Counted from the first letter of the stretch, positions 8,580 through 16,772 are shown. The stretch: 64,000 nucleotides of DNA from CAILZL01 sp963748005 (GCA_963748005.1 CAVVHH010000002.1:1922001-1986000), one strand, 5' to 3'. A program made the numbers and translations. Notes: generated by a model not told the origin, from the sequence alone.

Positions 8580-9191
8580 ATGATTCATCCGAATGTGGCG
8601 GCGTTGATTCTGAAAATACGCGGGCTGGAAGAAGAGCTGGAGACGGAACTTGGCAGGCAGCGAGCGCAATTCGGATTTACCCTGCATCGGCACAAGATCA
8701 CTTTTGAACGCGAGGCGCTGCGTCGGCATCGCATTCTCAGGCAACGTCTGTCGAGCTACATTCTGGGCGCGCGCCCCCTGATTGCGCTAACCGCGCCGGT
8801 CATTTACGCGATGATTGTGCCGTTCATCCTGCTGGATCTGTTCATTACGATTTATCAGGCCATCTGTTTCCCAGTGTATGGCATAACACGCGTGCGGCGT
8901 AATGAATACCTGGTTTTCGATCGCGCCCATCTGGCCTATCTGAATGGCCTGGAGAAACTGAACTGCCTGTATTGCTCGTATGCCAATGGCCTGATGGCCT
9001 ACGTGCGTGAGATAGCTGCGCGCACCGAGCAATACTGGTGCCCGATCAAGCATGCGCGCCGCCTGCGTGCGGCGCATGAGCACTATCACAAGTTCAGTGA
9101 ATTCGGCGACGCCGAGAACTATCAGAAGGAACTTGAAGCTCTGCGCAAGGAATTGCGCGATATCCGGCGGCCTGATGCCGCCTGCCCTTGA
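8580..9191 (+). CDS. Conserved membrane protein with N-terminal coiled coil
   Basis: A 203-residue protein with three parts: a charged helical N-terminus (residues 10-60, likely coiled coil), a hydrophobic segment of about 35 residues (LIALTAPVIYAMIVPFILL onward) that forms one long or two short membrane spans, and a conserved cytosolic block with LNCLYCSYANG and EQYWCPIKHARR. The CxxC plus third cysteine could bind metal. The C-terminus is again helical and charged. I remember similar uncharacterised proteins in proteobacteria but can name no function. The start at 8580 is set by GGGGAAG six bases upstream rather than the codon at 8529. It lies 22 bases before the copper ATPase gene. Confidence 0.75.
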   Translation: MIHPNVAALILKIRGLEEELETELGRQRAQFGFTLHRHKITFEREALRRHRILRQRLSSYILGARPLIALTAPVIYAMIVPFILLDLFITIYQAICFPVYGITRVRRNEYLVFDRAHLAYLNGLEKLNCLYCSYANGLMAYVREIAARTEQYWCPIKHARRLRAAHEHYHKFSEFGDAENYQKELEALRKELRDIRRPDAACP

Positions 9192-9213
9192 TGTCATGGA
9201 AAGAAGTTGAGTC

Positions 9214-11652
9214 ATGAACCACGAACATGTTAACCAGCCTGGCGGCTCTGTACCCGCGGCTGCCGACAAGCCATATACAGATCCTGTTTGTGGCATGAAG
9301 GTCGCTGCCAACCATGAGAAGTCGGCCGAGTACTTCGGGACGACTTACTACTTCTGCAGCAATGGATGCGTGGCAAAGTTCAAGGCCAGTCCGCAGCAAT
9401 ATCTTGCTGTGTACCAGGCTGGCAAAGACAACAACACGCATAGCAATGCGCACGCTTGTTGTGCTGGTACCCAGCATGAAGGCCAACCGCACCATGATCC
9501 TCGTCCGCGTGCGGGAGAAGTGATGCAGGGTGCAGTCGCAACGCAGTGGACCTGCCCCATGCATCCGGAAGTATTGAGTGGCAAGCCGGGCAATTGTCCA
9601 ATCTGCGGCATGGCACTGGAGCCGCGTACAGTGTCGCTTGAAGACACACGCAATCCTGAGCTGGATGACATGTGGCGGCGCTTCGTTGTCAGCGCCGTGC
9701 TCAGCGTGCCGCTGCTGTTCATCACCATGGGTGAATTCATCCCTGGGCTGGATCTGCACCACTGGTTGCGCCTGGACGTATTGAACTGGCTGCAGGCCGT
9801 GCTGGCCACTCCGGTGGTGCTGTGGGGTGGGTGGCCATTTTTTGTGCGCGCCTGGGCGTCTTTCAAGACGCGTCGCTTGAACATGTTCAGTCTGATCGGC
9901 CTCGGTACCGCAACCGCCTATGTATTCAGTCTGGTGAGTCTGCTGTTTCCTGAGCAGTTGCCCGCTGCATTCACGATGGACGGCATGGCGCCGCTTTACT
10001 TCGAAGCAGCCGCAGTGATTGTCACGCTGGTGTTGCTGGGACAGGTGCTGGAGTTGCGTGCTCGCTCACAAACCAGCAGCGCCATCAGGGCGCTGCTATC
10101 GCTCGCGCCCAACACCGCGCTGCGCATTGCGGTTGATGGCACGGAACAGGAGGTGCATCTCGATGCCGTGCAGGTGGGCGATACCCTGCGCGTCAAACCC
10201 GGCGGCAAGGTGCCGGTGGACGGAACAGTGACTCATGGCAATTCCAGTGTCGACGAATCCATGCTTACTGGTGAACCCATTCCCCTGGAAAAACATCCCG
10301 GCAGCAAGGTGAGCGCCGGCACCGTCAATCAGACCGGTTCGTTTCTGCTGCGCGCCGAGAAAGTTGGCGCGCAAACCCTGCTCGCGCAGATCGTGCACAT
10401 GGTGAGCGAAGCCAGTCGCTCACGTGCACCTATCCAGAAACTCGCTGATCAAGTCTCGTCCTGGTTTGTGCCGGGCGTGATTGCCGTGGCGGTGTTGGCG
10501 TTTGTGGTGTGGGCGCTGGTCGGGCCGACACCAACACTGGCGAATGCACTGATCGCTGCAGTGTCGGTGCTCATCATTGCCTGTCCATGCGCACTGGGAC
10601 TGGCCACGCCCATTTCAATCATGGTGGGTATTGGTCGTGGCGCACGTGAAGGTGTCTTGATCAAGGACGCCGAAGCGCTGGAGCTCATGGGAAAAGTAGA
10701 TACCCTGGTGGTGGACAAGACCGGCACGCTCACGGAAGGCGCGCCCAAGGTGCAACAGGTGATTGCAACAGCGAACTTCACCGAGCAGGAAGTGCTGGCC
10801 TATGCAGCAGCACTGGAGCGTCTGAGCGAGCATCCGCTGGCGCAGGCGATTGTCAGTTACGCACAGAGGCGACAGGTCACATCACCCGCTGTTGAAAATT
10901 TTCGATCAATTACCGGTAAAGGTGTGAGCGGCGATATTCAGCAGCACCCCGTACTGCTTGGCAAACAGGGCTTGCTGAATGATGCCGGTATAGCAACTGA
11001 TTCCGTGGGTGTCCAGGTGCAGCACTTGCGCGAACTGGGCCAGACGGTCATGTACCTGAGTGTAGATGGACAGCTGGCCGGTTTGATCAGCGTCGCCGAT
11101 CCGATCAAGGCGACAACGCTGGAAGCCATTCAGCAGTTGCAGGCATCCGGCATACGCATCGTCGTGCTCACCGGTGACAATGTCACCACTGCGGCGGCCG
11201 TTGCCAGACAACTTGGTCTGAGCGAAGTCAAGGCCGAGGTATTGCCGGAAGACAAGTACAAGCAGGTAAAGGCTCTGCAACAAGAGGGACGCATCGTTGT
11301 CATGGCGGGCGATGGTGTCAACGATGCACCGGCGTTGGCCGCTGCTGACGTCGGTATTGCCATGGGCAATGGCACCGATGTGGCGATGCACAGCGCGCGC
11401 GTGGTGCTCGTCAAGGGCGATCTGCGCGGCATTGCCAAGGCGCGCCTGCTCAGTCAAGGCACCATGAAGAACATCCGTCAGAACCTGTTTTTTGCCTTCA
11501 TCTACAACTTTCTCGGCGTGCCGGTGGCGGCCGGTGTGTTGTATCCCTTCTTCGGCATCCTGCTCAGCCCGATGATCGCCAGCGCGGCGATGAGCCTCAG
11601 TTCGGTATCGGTGATCGGCAACGCATTGCGACTGCGCAAAGTGGCGGTCTGA
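9214..11652 (+). CDS. copA: Copper/silver P1B-type ATPase with YHS and metal-binding N-terminus
   Basis: Inner-membrane pump that uses ATP to export Cu(I) or Ag(I). The N-terminus has a YHS domain (DPVCGMKV at 23-30, FCSNGCVAKF) and then a heavy-metal-binding segment (WTCPMHPEV at 112-120, CPICGM) joined by a His/Cys-rich linker, in place of the usual ferredoxin-like HMA domains. The catalytic core is complete: TGE in MLTGEPIPLEKH, the intramembrane CPC (Cys457-Pro-Cys459) that sets copper specificity, DKTGTLT with phosphorylated Asp501, SEHPLAQAI, GDGVNDAPALA, and a final span with MSLSSVSVIGNALRLR, whose M-SS pattern is typical of P1B-1 pumps. No CueR or CsoR gene is adjacent. Confidence 0.93.
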   Translation: MNHEHVNQPGGSVPAAADKPYTDPVCGMKVAANHEKSAEYFGTTYYFCSNGCVAKFKASPQQYLAVYQAGKDNNTHSNAHACCAGTQHEGQPHHDPRPRAGEVMQGAVATQWTCPMHPEVLSGKPGNCPICGMALEPRTVSLEDTRNPELDDMWRRFVVSAVLSVPLLFITMGEFIPGLDLHHWLRLDVLNWLQAVLATPVVLWGGWPFFVRAWASFKTRRLNMFSLIGLGTATAYVFSLVSLLFPEQLPAAFTMDGMAPLYFEAAAVIVTLVLLGQVLELRARSQTSSAIRALLSLAPNTALRIAVDGTEQEVHLDAVQVGDTLRVKPGGKVPVDGTVTHGNSSVDESMLTGEPIPLEKHPGSKVSAGTVNQTGSFLLRAEKVGAQTLLAQIVHMVSEASRSRAPIQKLADQVSSWFVPGVIAVAVLAFVVWALVGPTPTLANALIAAVSVLIIACPCALGLATPISIMVGIGRGAREGVLIKDAEALELMGKVDTLVVDKTGTLTEGAPKVQQVIATANFTEQEVLAYAAALERLSEHPLAQAIVSYAQRRQVTSPAVENFRSITGKGVSGDIQQHPVLLGKQGLLNDAGIATDSVGVQVQHLRELGQTVMYLSVDGQLAGLISVADPIKATTLEAIQQLQASGIRIVVLTGDNVTTAAAVARQLGLSEVKAEVLPEDKYKQVKALQQEGRIVVMAGDGVNDAPALAAADVGIAMGNGTDVAMHSARVVLVKGDLRGIAKARLLSQGTMKNIRQNLFFAFIYNFLGVPVAAGVLYPFFGILLSPMIASAAMSLSSVSVIGNALRLRKVAV

Positions 11653-11670
11653 TGACATGCGTGCTCTCAA

Positions 11671-11710
11671 CCCGCCCACCGCGCGACATCATCGCCACTT
11701 GGTGAGCGGG
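11671..11710. terminator. Stem-loop between convergent copA and EF-hand genes
   Basis: Arms CCCGCCCACC (11671-11680) and GGTGAGCGGG (11701-11710) pair with one internal mismatch. The hairpin lies between the stop codons of two converging genes, where a bidirectional terminator is expected, but there is no T-tract on either side, so intrinsic termination is uncertain. Confidence 0.4.
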
Positions 11711-11721
11711 AACGGGGACGA

Positions 11722-12003
11722 TTAGCGCTTACTGAAGTAGGCGTCAAACTCGGTCTTGTTCAAGACGCCATCGCCATTCTTGTCGGCGGTGTCAAAGGCG
11801 GCAACGATGGTGACGTTGATTTTGGCTTCATCCTTGCTGACTGCGCCGTCCTTGTTCTTGTCCAGCGAGTCGAACGATACGGCTGCTGGTTTGGCCGTGC
11901 CGGGGTATGTACTTTCGCCGCCCGGCGCAGCTGGAGCAGTTTGCGCGAATGCAGAGCTGCCGAGGACAGCTGACATCACAATCATGGAAATAACTTTCTT
12001 CAT
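11722..12003 (-). CDS. Secreted EF-hand protein, two calcium loops
   Basis: A 93-residue exported protein. Residues 1-20 form a Sec signal ending in AFA, followed by a Pro/Gly-rich linker and two canonical EF-hand loops: DKNKDGAVSKDE (48-59) and DKNGDGVLNKTE (74-85), each with Asp at positions 1 and 5, Gly at 6 and Glu at 12. It should bind two calcium ions in the periplasm or outside the cell. AAGGAG lies seven bases before the ATG. It converges on the copper ATPase gene and is not obviously in an operon. Its target is unknown; such small calcium sensors or buffers are common in proteobacteria but little studied. Confidence 0.88.
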   Translation of the reverse strand: MKKVISMIVMSAVLGSSAFAQTAPAAPGGESTYPGTAKPAAVSFDSLDKNKDGAVSKDEAKINVTIVAAFDTADKNGDGVLNKTEFDAYFSKR

Positions 12004-12238
12004 GGATGCTCTCCTTCAATAAGTATTGCCGGGAAGGAAAGCGTGCCACTGCATATGCCCGGTTGGCTGTCCGACGACATGCCCGATCACGACCCGGAAT
12101 TTGTGCAGTCACTGTGTCAGACTGGAGGAAGGCAGATGCCAGCATGCTGCGCTTGGTACATTTCAGCAATCATGCAATGCTGGGGTACGGGCGAATAGCG
12201 CGATAAGATCCGTTCCGATCACTGATCCAGAGCCCATC

Positions 12239-12892
12239 ATGACCATCAATCTGACCCCACTCGAAGCCCGGATTATCGGCTGCCTGATTGAAAAGGCCAT
12301 TACTACGCCCGACCAGTACCCCCTGTCGCTGAATGCCCTCACCAGCGCCTGCAATCAGAAAAGCAATCGCGATCCGGTTATGGACCTGGATGAGCGAACC
12401 GTGCAGGAAGCGCTGTCGACGCTGATCTACAAACATCTGGTGCTGGATCGTTCGGGCTTTGGCAGTCGCGTGCCCAAGTACCAACAGCGTTTTTGCAATA
12501 CCGGGTTTGGCTCACTGGAATTTTCGCCACTGGAGACGGCGATCCTGTGTGAGCTGTTGCTGCGCGGTCCGCAGACACCCGGTGAGTTGCGAACACGCGC
12601 TGCGCGCATGGCGCCGGTAAACGACGCCAGTGAAGTCGAAACGGCACTGCACAAGCTTGCGCAGCGCCAGGATGGCCCCTTCGTGGTGATGTTGCCGCGC
12701 GAGCCGAATCGTCGCGATTCGCGTTATGCACATTTGCTGAGTGGTGAAGTGACGGTGGCTGAACCACTGGCCGATGCAGACCATCAGCAACCGGAACAAC
12801 ATGCACCACTGTCGCGCATGGAGCAGCTTGAGCATCAAGTGGCCAAGCTGCGTCGCGAGCTGGATGAGCTCAAGTCGCGACTGGACAACTGA
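12239..12892 (+). CDS. yceH: YceH/DUF480 winged-helix protein
   Basis: Conserved protein of the DUF480 family, 217 residues (E. coli YceH 215). The N-terminal TPLEARIIGCLIEKAITTPD and NQKSNRDPVM blocks are diagnostic, followed by a second winged-helix region (ETAILCELLLRGPQTPGEL) and a C-terminal coiled coil starting at RMEQLEHQV. Two tandem winged helices suggest nucleic-acid or protein binding, but no function is established. The ATG at 12239 is chosen because the family begins with M-x-x-x-LTPLEAR; the upstream extension is Cys-rich and unlike the family. It stands alone between an EF-hand gene on the other strand and a diguanylate cyclase. Confidence 0.92.
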   Translation: MTINLTPLEARIIGCLIEKAITTPDQYPLSLNALTSACNQKSNRDPVMDLDERTVQEALSTLIYKHLVLDRSGFGSRVPKYQQRFCNTGFGSLEFSPLETAILCELLLRGPQTPGELRTRAARMAPVNDASEVETALHKLAQRQDGPFVVMLPREPNRRDSRYAHLLSGEVTVAEPLADADHQQPEQHAPLSRMEQLEHQVAKLRRELDELKSRLDN

Positions 12893-13052
12893 ATTCTCGC
12901 CCTGGCGCGGGCCGGGTCCGTACAAGCCACGATAATTTGTAGGCCTGAACTGACGACAATTCACGCGGTGCTGCTCATGGTGTTGTCTGGCTTTGCTGGT
13001 TAGCCTGATGCACAACTTAAGACTGGTAGCGCACAACCGAACTGGAATTGTT

Positions 13053-14000
13053 ATGACTCGGCTTGAGCAGCTTACATATTCGATGATTCATGATTGCGTG
13101 GACGCCATCATAGCGAAGACCCTTACGGGCGCTATTGTCAGCTGGAACACGGCCGCGGAAGTAATCTTTGGGTACAGCGAGCGGGAAGTGCTCGGTCATT
13201 CCATTATGCTGCTGGTGCCACAGGACAAGGTCGACGAGGAAATCGAAATACTTCAACGCCTGACTCGGGGTGAGGGCATTCATGACCTGGCAACGATCAG
13301 GGTTCGCAAGGACGGCACTCGCATTCCCGTTATCCTCACCATCTCCCCCATTCGAGACGAAGCTGGCAATGTGATCGGCGCAGCCAAGATTGCGCGAGTG
13401 GCGCATGAAACTGCACTTGTGCAAAGCCAGTTGCAGTCACTCGCCTATCATGACCCACTCACGGGAATGTCCAACCGGACGCAGCTGACAGATCGGCTGA
13501 CGCAGGCCATGCGGCGCGACGAACGCAGCCGGCACTATGGCGCGATCCTGTTTGTCGACCTGGATAACTTCAAGCTTGTGAACGATACCGCAGGCCACCT
13601 GGCAGGCGACCAGGTGCTGGTAGCTTGTTCGCAACGCATGACGTCAGTACTGAGAGAATGTGACACCGTGGCGCGCTGGGGCGGCGACGAATTCGTCGTA
13701 ATGGTTGAAGATCTCGACCAGGATCTGGATAGCGCGCTGGATGTCCTGCGCAAAATCTCAATCAAGCTGCTCAATGCGTTGCGCAAGCCCTATGAAGTGG
13801 ACGACAGGATCTTCCGCTGCACACCCAGCATCGGCGCTTGCCTGTTTCGTGGTATTGCTCAGCCCATTGATCTGGTTCTCCAGCGCGCCGATCAGGCCAT
13901 GTATCGCGCCAAACTGGCAGGCAGGAATTCCGTCCATATCGACGAAACGCCACCACAGGATTTCATCGACGTTGTGCTCGCAAGATCAGCCACTGCCTGA
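13053..14000 (+). CDS. PAS-GGDEF diguanylate cyclase
   Basis: Predicted to make cyclic di-GMP from two GTP. Residues about 8-125 form a PAS sensor (DAIIAKTLTGAIVSWNTAAE, FGYSEREVLGH, RKDGTRIPV), and about 140-300 a GGDEF domain. The active-site loop is intact as GGDEF (210-214). The RxxD inhibitory site is present five residues upstream (Arg201-Asp204), so product feedback inhibition is expected. There is no membrane segment, so the signal is cytosolic or a small diffusible ligand. The start is uncertain: ATG at 13053 fits a short PAS N-cap, while ATG at 13008 and TTG at 12993 are in frame. It stands alone in transcription terms. Confidence 0.9.
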   Translation: MTRLEQLTYSMIHDCVDAIIAKTLTGAIVSWNTAAEVIFGYSEREVLGHSIMLLVPQDKVDEEIEILQRLTRGEGIHDLATIRVRKDGTRIPVILTISPIRDEAGNVIGAAKIARVAHETALVQSQLQSLAYHDPLTGMSNRTQLTDRLTQAMRRDERSRHYGAILFVDLDNFKLVNDTAGHLAGDQVLVACSQRMTSVLRECDTVARWGGDEFVVMVEDLDQDLDSALDVLRKISIKLLNALRKPYEVDDRIFRCTPSIGACLFRGIAQPIDLVLQRADQAMYRAKLAGRNSVHIDETPPQDFIDVVLARSATA

Positions 14001-14189
14001 ACAAGCCGTCCGGCCCCCGAACTCCTCACCGGGATCCATAACAATCGCTTCCGGTTACAGTGGCGGGAAGACTTCTCCTGCGTTGCTTGCGATATATGCG
14101 GATCGGCATTTTCTTGGTTCTCCATTTGCGGGATGATGTGCAGATGGCCTGTATCTGCCTGCCATGCGGTCGCTTGCGAGAACCTCAAA

Positions 14190-14987
14190 GTGAAAATCTA
14201 CTCCTGGAACGTCAACGGCATTCGCGCCGTGCTCAAGAAAAACCACTTCTATCCATTTCTGGAGAAGCACCGGCCGGATATTCTCTGCCTGCAGGAAACC
14301 AAGGCGGAACGCGGTCAGGTGGAAGTAGACTTGCCGGATTATCGTGAATACTGGAACTCGGCAGCGAAGAAGGGCTATTCCGGCACGGCAATATTCACGA
14401 AAACCGAACCACTGGCAGTGATCAACGGCTTTCCGGACAACATCGCCAGGAAGTATGGCTTTGCCGAAGATGCGTTTGGTGACAGCACGGAAGAAGGTCG
14501 GGTAATTGCGGCAGAGTTTCCCAAGTTCCATGTGGTGACGGTGTACACGCCCAACGCCAAGGACGATCTGGGTCGTCTTGCCTTGCGGCATGAACATTGG
14601 GATCCGGCGTTTCTTGCATACTGCAAGCAGCTGGAAAAATCCAAGCCGGTTATTTTCTGCGGCGATCTGAATGTGGCGCACACCGAACTCGATCTTGCCA
14701 ATCCCAAACCCAATCGCGGTAAGAAGGGCTTTACCGACGAAGAGTGCGCCGGGTTCCAGAATTTCGTTGATGCAGGTTTTGTCGATACGCTGCGTTTGTT
14801 CAAGCAGGGCAATGGCCACTACACCTGGTGGAGTCACTTCGCCAACTCACGCGAGCGCAATGTGGGATGGAGAATCGATTACGTGCTGGTATCACCGCAG
14901 TTGCGTGACTTGGTCAAGGCGGCGGAGATTCATGCTGATGTGATGGGCAGTGATCATTGTCCGGTGAGCATTACTCTGGATGTGTAA
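14190..14987 (+). CDS. xthA: Exodeoxyribonuclease III
   Basis: AP endonuclease and 3'-to-5' exonuclease of base-excision repair. The 265-residue product carries the exonuclease/endonuclease/phosphatase signatures: YSWNVNGIRA, LCLQETK with the metal-binding Glu, GDLNVAH, RIDYVLV and the terminal SDHCPV with the catalytic His. E. coli ExoIII has 268 residues. I start it at GTG 14190 so that it begins VKIYSWNVNG, as the family does; the 19 residues that an ATG at 14133 would add are Cys-rich and have no counterpart. It lies just before the attenuator of the DAHP synthase gene. Confidence 0.93.
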   Translation: MKIYSWNVNGIRAVLKKNHFYPFLEKHRPDILCLQETKAERGQVEVDLPDYREYWNSAAKKGYSGTAIFTKTEPLAVINGFPDNIARKYGFAEDAFGDSTEEGRVIAAEFPKFHVVTVYTPNAKDDLGRLALRHEHWDPAFLAYCKQLEKSKPVIFCGDLNVAHTELDLANPKPNRGKKGFTDEECAGFQNFVDAGFVDTLRLFKQGNGHYTWWSHFANSRERNVGWRIDYVLVSPQLRDLVKAAEIHADVMGSDHCPVSITLDV

Positions 14988-15114
14988 GGTTCGGATGTGT
15001 CCCCGCGTAGAGGTTGTTGCAAGTGATATCCGGACGAACCATTACGTACACACTCGCATGTATTTGTTGCTGCTTGCAGCCCAGATTAATCCGCTGTCTA
15101 TTTCTTCATCAGGC

Positions 15115-15144
15115 TTGACGCCAGCGCTGTTGCCCGTCTAGATT
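15115..15144 (+). promoter_or_regulatory. Candidate sigma-70 promoter of the aromatic leader
   Basis: TTGACG (15115-15120) and TAGATT (15139-15144) are separated by 18 bases. The predicted transcription start falls about seven bases further on, at or next to the leader ATG at 15151. Confidence 0.45.
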
Positions 15145-15150
15145 GCGTCC

Positions 15151-15225
15151 ATGCGTTCGGATTTCTGTTTCTATGGTTACTACTGGTTTGCTCACCGCAC
15201 CGGCGGGGGAGAGACGAGCGCGTAG
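15151..15225 (+). CDS. Aromatic-rich leader peptide of DAHP synthase attenuator
   Basis: A 24-codon frame ending in TAG. Codons 5-13 read Phe-Cys-Phe-Tyr-Gly-Tyr-Tyr-Trp-Phe, so seven of nine specify the three aromatic amino acids whose synthesis begins with the downstream enzyme. It is followed by an intrinsic terminator (15251-15280) and by an alternative pairing segment, the standard layout of a ribosome-mediated attenuator. When charged Phe-, Tyr- or Trp-tRNA is scarce, the ribosome should stall in this run and allow the antiterminator to form. No Shine-Dalgarno precedes the ATG; the frame is closed by TAG at 15139, so translation may start on a leaderless message. Confidence 0.82.
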   Translation: MRSDFCFYGYYWFAHRTGGGETSA

Positions 15226-15280
15226 CCACAGGAAACGCATCGAATCACCAAACCGCCGGCCTAAAACCGGCGGTTTTTTT
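15200..15280 (+). promoter_or_regulatory. Transcription attenuator: antiterminator and terminator
   Basis: Segment A, CCGGCGG (15200-15206), can pair with segment B, CCGCCGG (15253-15259). Segment B also pairs with segment C, CCGGCGG (15267-15273), as part of a nine-base-pair terminator stem AACCGCCGG/CCGGCGGTT (15251-15259 and 15267-15275) ending in a run of seven T (15274-15280). A and C have the same sequence, so the two structures exclude each other. Segment A lies within the 3' part of the leader frame, where the position of the translating ribosome can decide the outcome. I did not identify a clear protector segment upstream of A. Confidence 0.8.
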
Positions 15281-15295
15281 ATGCCATTTTGAATT

Positions 15296-15418
15296 GTGTC
15301 ATCCCCGCGCAGGCGGGGATCCAGCAAGAAAGTTCTTCAACTGGGTCCCCGCCTGCACTGGAAACAACTCCTGCGTTTCCAGCATTTCCGCCATCCGTGG
15401 CGGTCGCGTGGGATGACG
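15296..15418. repeat. GCGCAGGCGGGG-type dispersed repeat
   Basis: Contains TCATCCCCGCGCAGGCGGGG and a partly inverted counterpart, GTCCCCGCCTGC near 15346-15357, ending near GTGGGATGACGG. This is the kind of palindromic repeat scattered through many proteobacterial genomes, and its chance translation (VIPAQAGIQ or DPRLRGDD) is familiar. It lies inside the DAHP synthase leader transcript, between the attenuator terminator and the ribosome-binding site. Confidence 0.7.
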
Positions 15419-15467
15419 GACTGCAAGAGAGACAAGTGTATTTACAGAACGACTTGAGGAATCAGCG

Positions 15468-16583
15468 ATGAGCACTCCCCCCAGCACCGAGGGTTGGTTT
15501 GCGCCGGACAAAACCGGACAAACCGACGATGAACGAGTCAAAGAGGTACGTGTCTTGCCACCTCCCGAACATCTGGTGCGTTTCTTCCCGATTCGCGGCA
15601 CTGCCGTTGAAGCGATGATTACCAGCACCCGTCAGGCCATTCGCCGCATTCTTTCCGGCCAGGACGATCGTCTGCTGGTGGTGATCGGGCCCTGCTCCAT
15701 TCATGACCCCGTTGCCGCTGTAGAGTATGCGCAGCGACTGCGTGTTCAACGCGAAAAATACGCCGGTACGCTTGAGGTCGTGATGCGGGTGTATTTTGAA
15801 AAACCGCGCACCACGGTGGGCTGGAAAGGTCTCATCAACGATCCGGGGCTGGACGAAACCTATCGCATCGATGAGGGCCTGCGCATTGCGCGTCAGCTGC
15901 TGCTGGATATCAACAAGCTGGGCCTGCCGGCGGGTGGTGAATTCCTAGACACCATATCGCCACAGTACATCGGCGACCTGATCAGCTGGGGCGCCATCGG
16001 CGCACGCACTACGGAAAGCCAGGTACATCGCGAACTGGCTTCAGGTGTTTCTGCGCCAATAGGCTTCAAGAATGGCACCGACGGCAACATCCGCATCGCC
16101 ACCGATGCCATTCAGTCCGCGGCGCGCCCGCATCATTTTCTCGGCGTGCATAAGAACGGCCAGGTGGCCATCGTCGCCACCAATGGCAACCAGGACTGTC
16201 ATGTGATTCTGCGTGGTGGCAAGCAGCCGAATTACAATGCTGCCAGTGTCGAGGCCGCCTGCAAGGATCTGGAAGCGGCCAAGCTCAATCCGCGATTGAT
16301 GGTGGATTGCTCGCATGCCAACAGCAGCAAGCAGCACGAACGGCAGATCGAAGTGGCGAAAGACATCGCTGCACAGATCAGTGGCGGCTCGCGCCGTATC
16401 TTTGGTGTCATGGTGGAAAGCCACCTGACGGCCGGTGCGCAGAAATTCAGCGCCGGCAAGGATGACCCCACCAAGCTTGTGTATGGTCAGAGCATCACCG
16501 ACGCCTGCATTGGCTGGGATGATTCTGAAAAGGTACTGGAGTTGCTTAGTCAGGCCGTGCTGACACGCCGTAATTCGAAGTAA
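15468..16583 (+). CDS. 3-deoxy-7-phosphoheptulonate (DAHP) synthase, class I
   Basis: Condenses phosphoenolpyruvate with erythrose 4-phosphate, the entry step to chorismate and so to Phe, Tyr and Trp. The 371-residue product has the AroF/G/H signatures: VVIGPCSIHDP, RVYFEKPRTTVGWKG, GLPAGGEFLD, GARTTESQVHRELASG, GFKNGTDG, HHFLGV, and metal ligands in MVDCSHANS and the C-terminal block. I cannot tell which of AroF, AroG or AroH feedback types it is. GAGGA lies seven bases before the ATG. Expression is evidently controlled by the attenuator at 15151-15280, about 190 bases upstream; the mixed Phe/Tyr/Trp leader suggests regulation by all three products. Confidence 0.95.
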   Translation: MSTPPSTEGWFAPDKTGQTDDERVKEVRVLPPPEHLVRFFPIRGTAVEAMITSTRQAIRRILSGQDDRLLVVIGPCSIHDPVAAVEYAQRLRVQREKYAGTLEVVMRVYFEKPRTTVGWKGLINDPGLDETYRIDEGLRIARQLLLDINKLGLPAGGEFLDTISPQYIGDLISWGAIGARTTESQVHRELASGVSAPIGFKNGTDGNIRIATDAIQSAARPHHFLGVHKNGQVAIVATNGNQDCHVILRGGKQPNYNAASVEAACKDLEAAKLNPRLMVDCSHANSSKQHERQIEVAKDIAAQISGGSRRIFGVMVESHLTAGAQKFSAGKDDPTKLVYGQSITDACIGWDDSEKVLELLSQAVLTRRNSK

Positions 16584-16605
16584 CACTACGCTCTTGCTGC
16601 TTTAT

Positions 16606-16628
16606 CCCCTCTCCCTGCAGTGAGAGGG
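16606..16628. repeat. C-rich hairpin repeat, copy 1
   Basis: CCCTCTC (16607-16613) pairs with GAGAGGG (16622-16628) and is followed by GTGGGGTGAGGGTG. Related copies lie at 20546 and 54206, with a looser one near 25314. Confidence 0.6.
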
Positions 16629-16645
16629 TGGGGTGAGGGTGTCAT

Positions 16646-16672
16646 GGGCCGGCAACTCATCCCGGCCTTTTT
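16646..16672 (+). terminator. Intrinsic terminator after DAHP synthase gene
   Basis: GGCCGG (16647-16652), a nine-base loop and CCGGCC (16662-16667) are followed by a run of five T (16668-16672). Confidence 0.7.
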
Positions 16673-16701
16673 CAGGTTTCCAGGTTTCTCACGTCTCCTG
16701 C

Positions 16702-16746
16702 TTGACGTGCCTGCGTGTTGCACTGTAATTTACCACTCGGTTAAAT
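16702..16746 (+). promoter_or_regulatory. Promoter with overlapping ArsR-type operator
   Basis: TTGACG (16702-16707), 17 bases, then GTAATT (16725-16730) make a sigma-70 promoter for the SRPBCC-arsR-reductase operon. The interrupted palindrome ATTTACCACTCGGTTAAAT (16728-16746) overlaps the -10 box. This A/T-flanked ACC-N4-GGT form is what an ArsR-family dimer would bind, so the ArsR regulator encoded in the same operon probably represses itself here. Confidence 0.6.
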
Positions 16747-16772
16747 AAAGATCATCTCTGAGGCGCAGGCAT

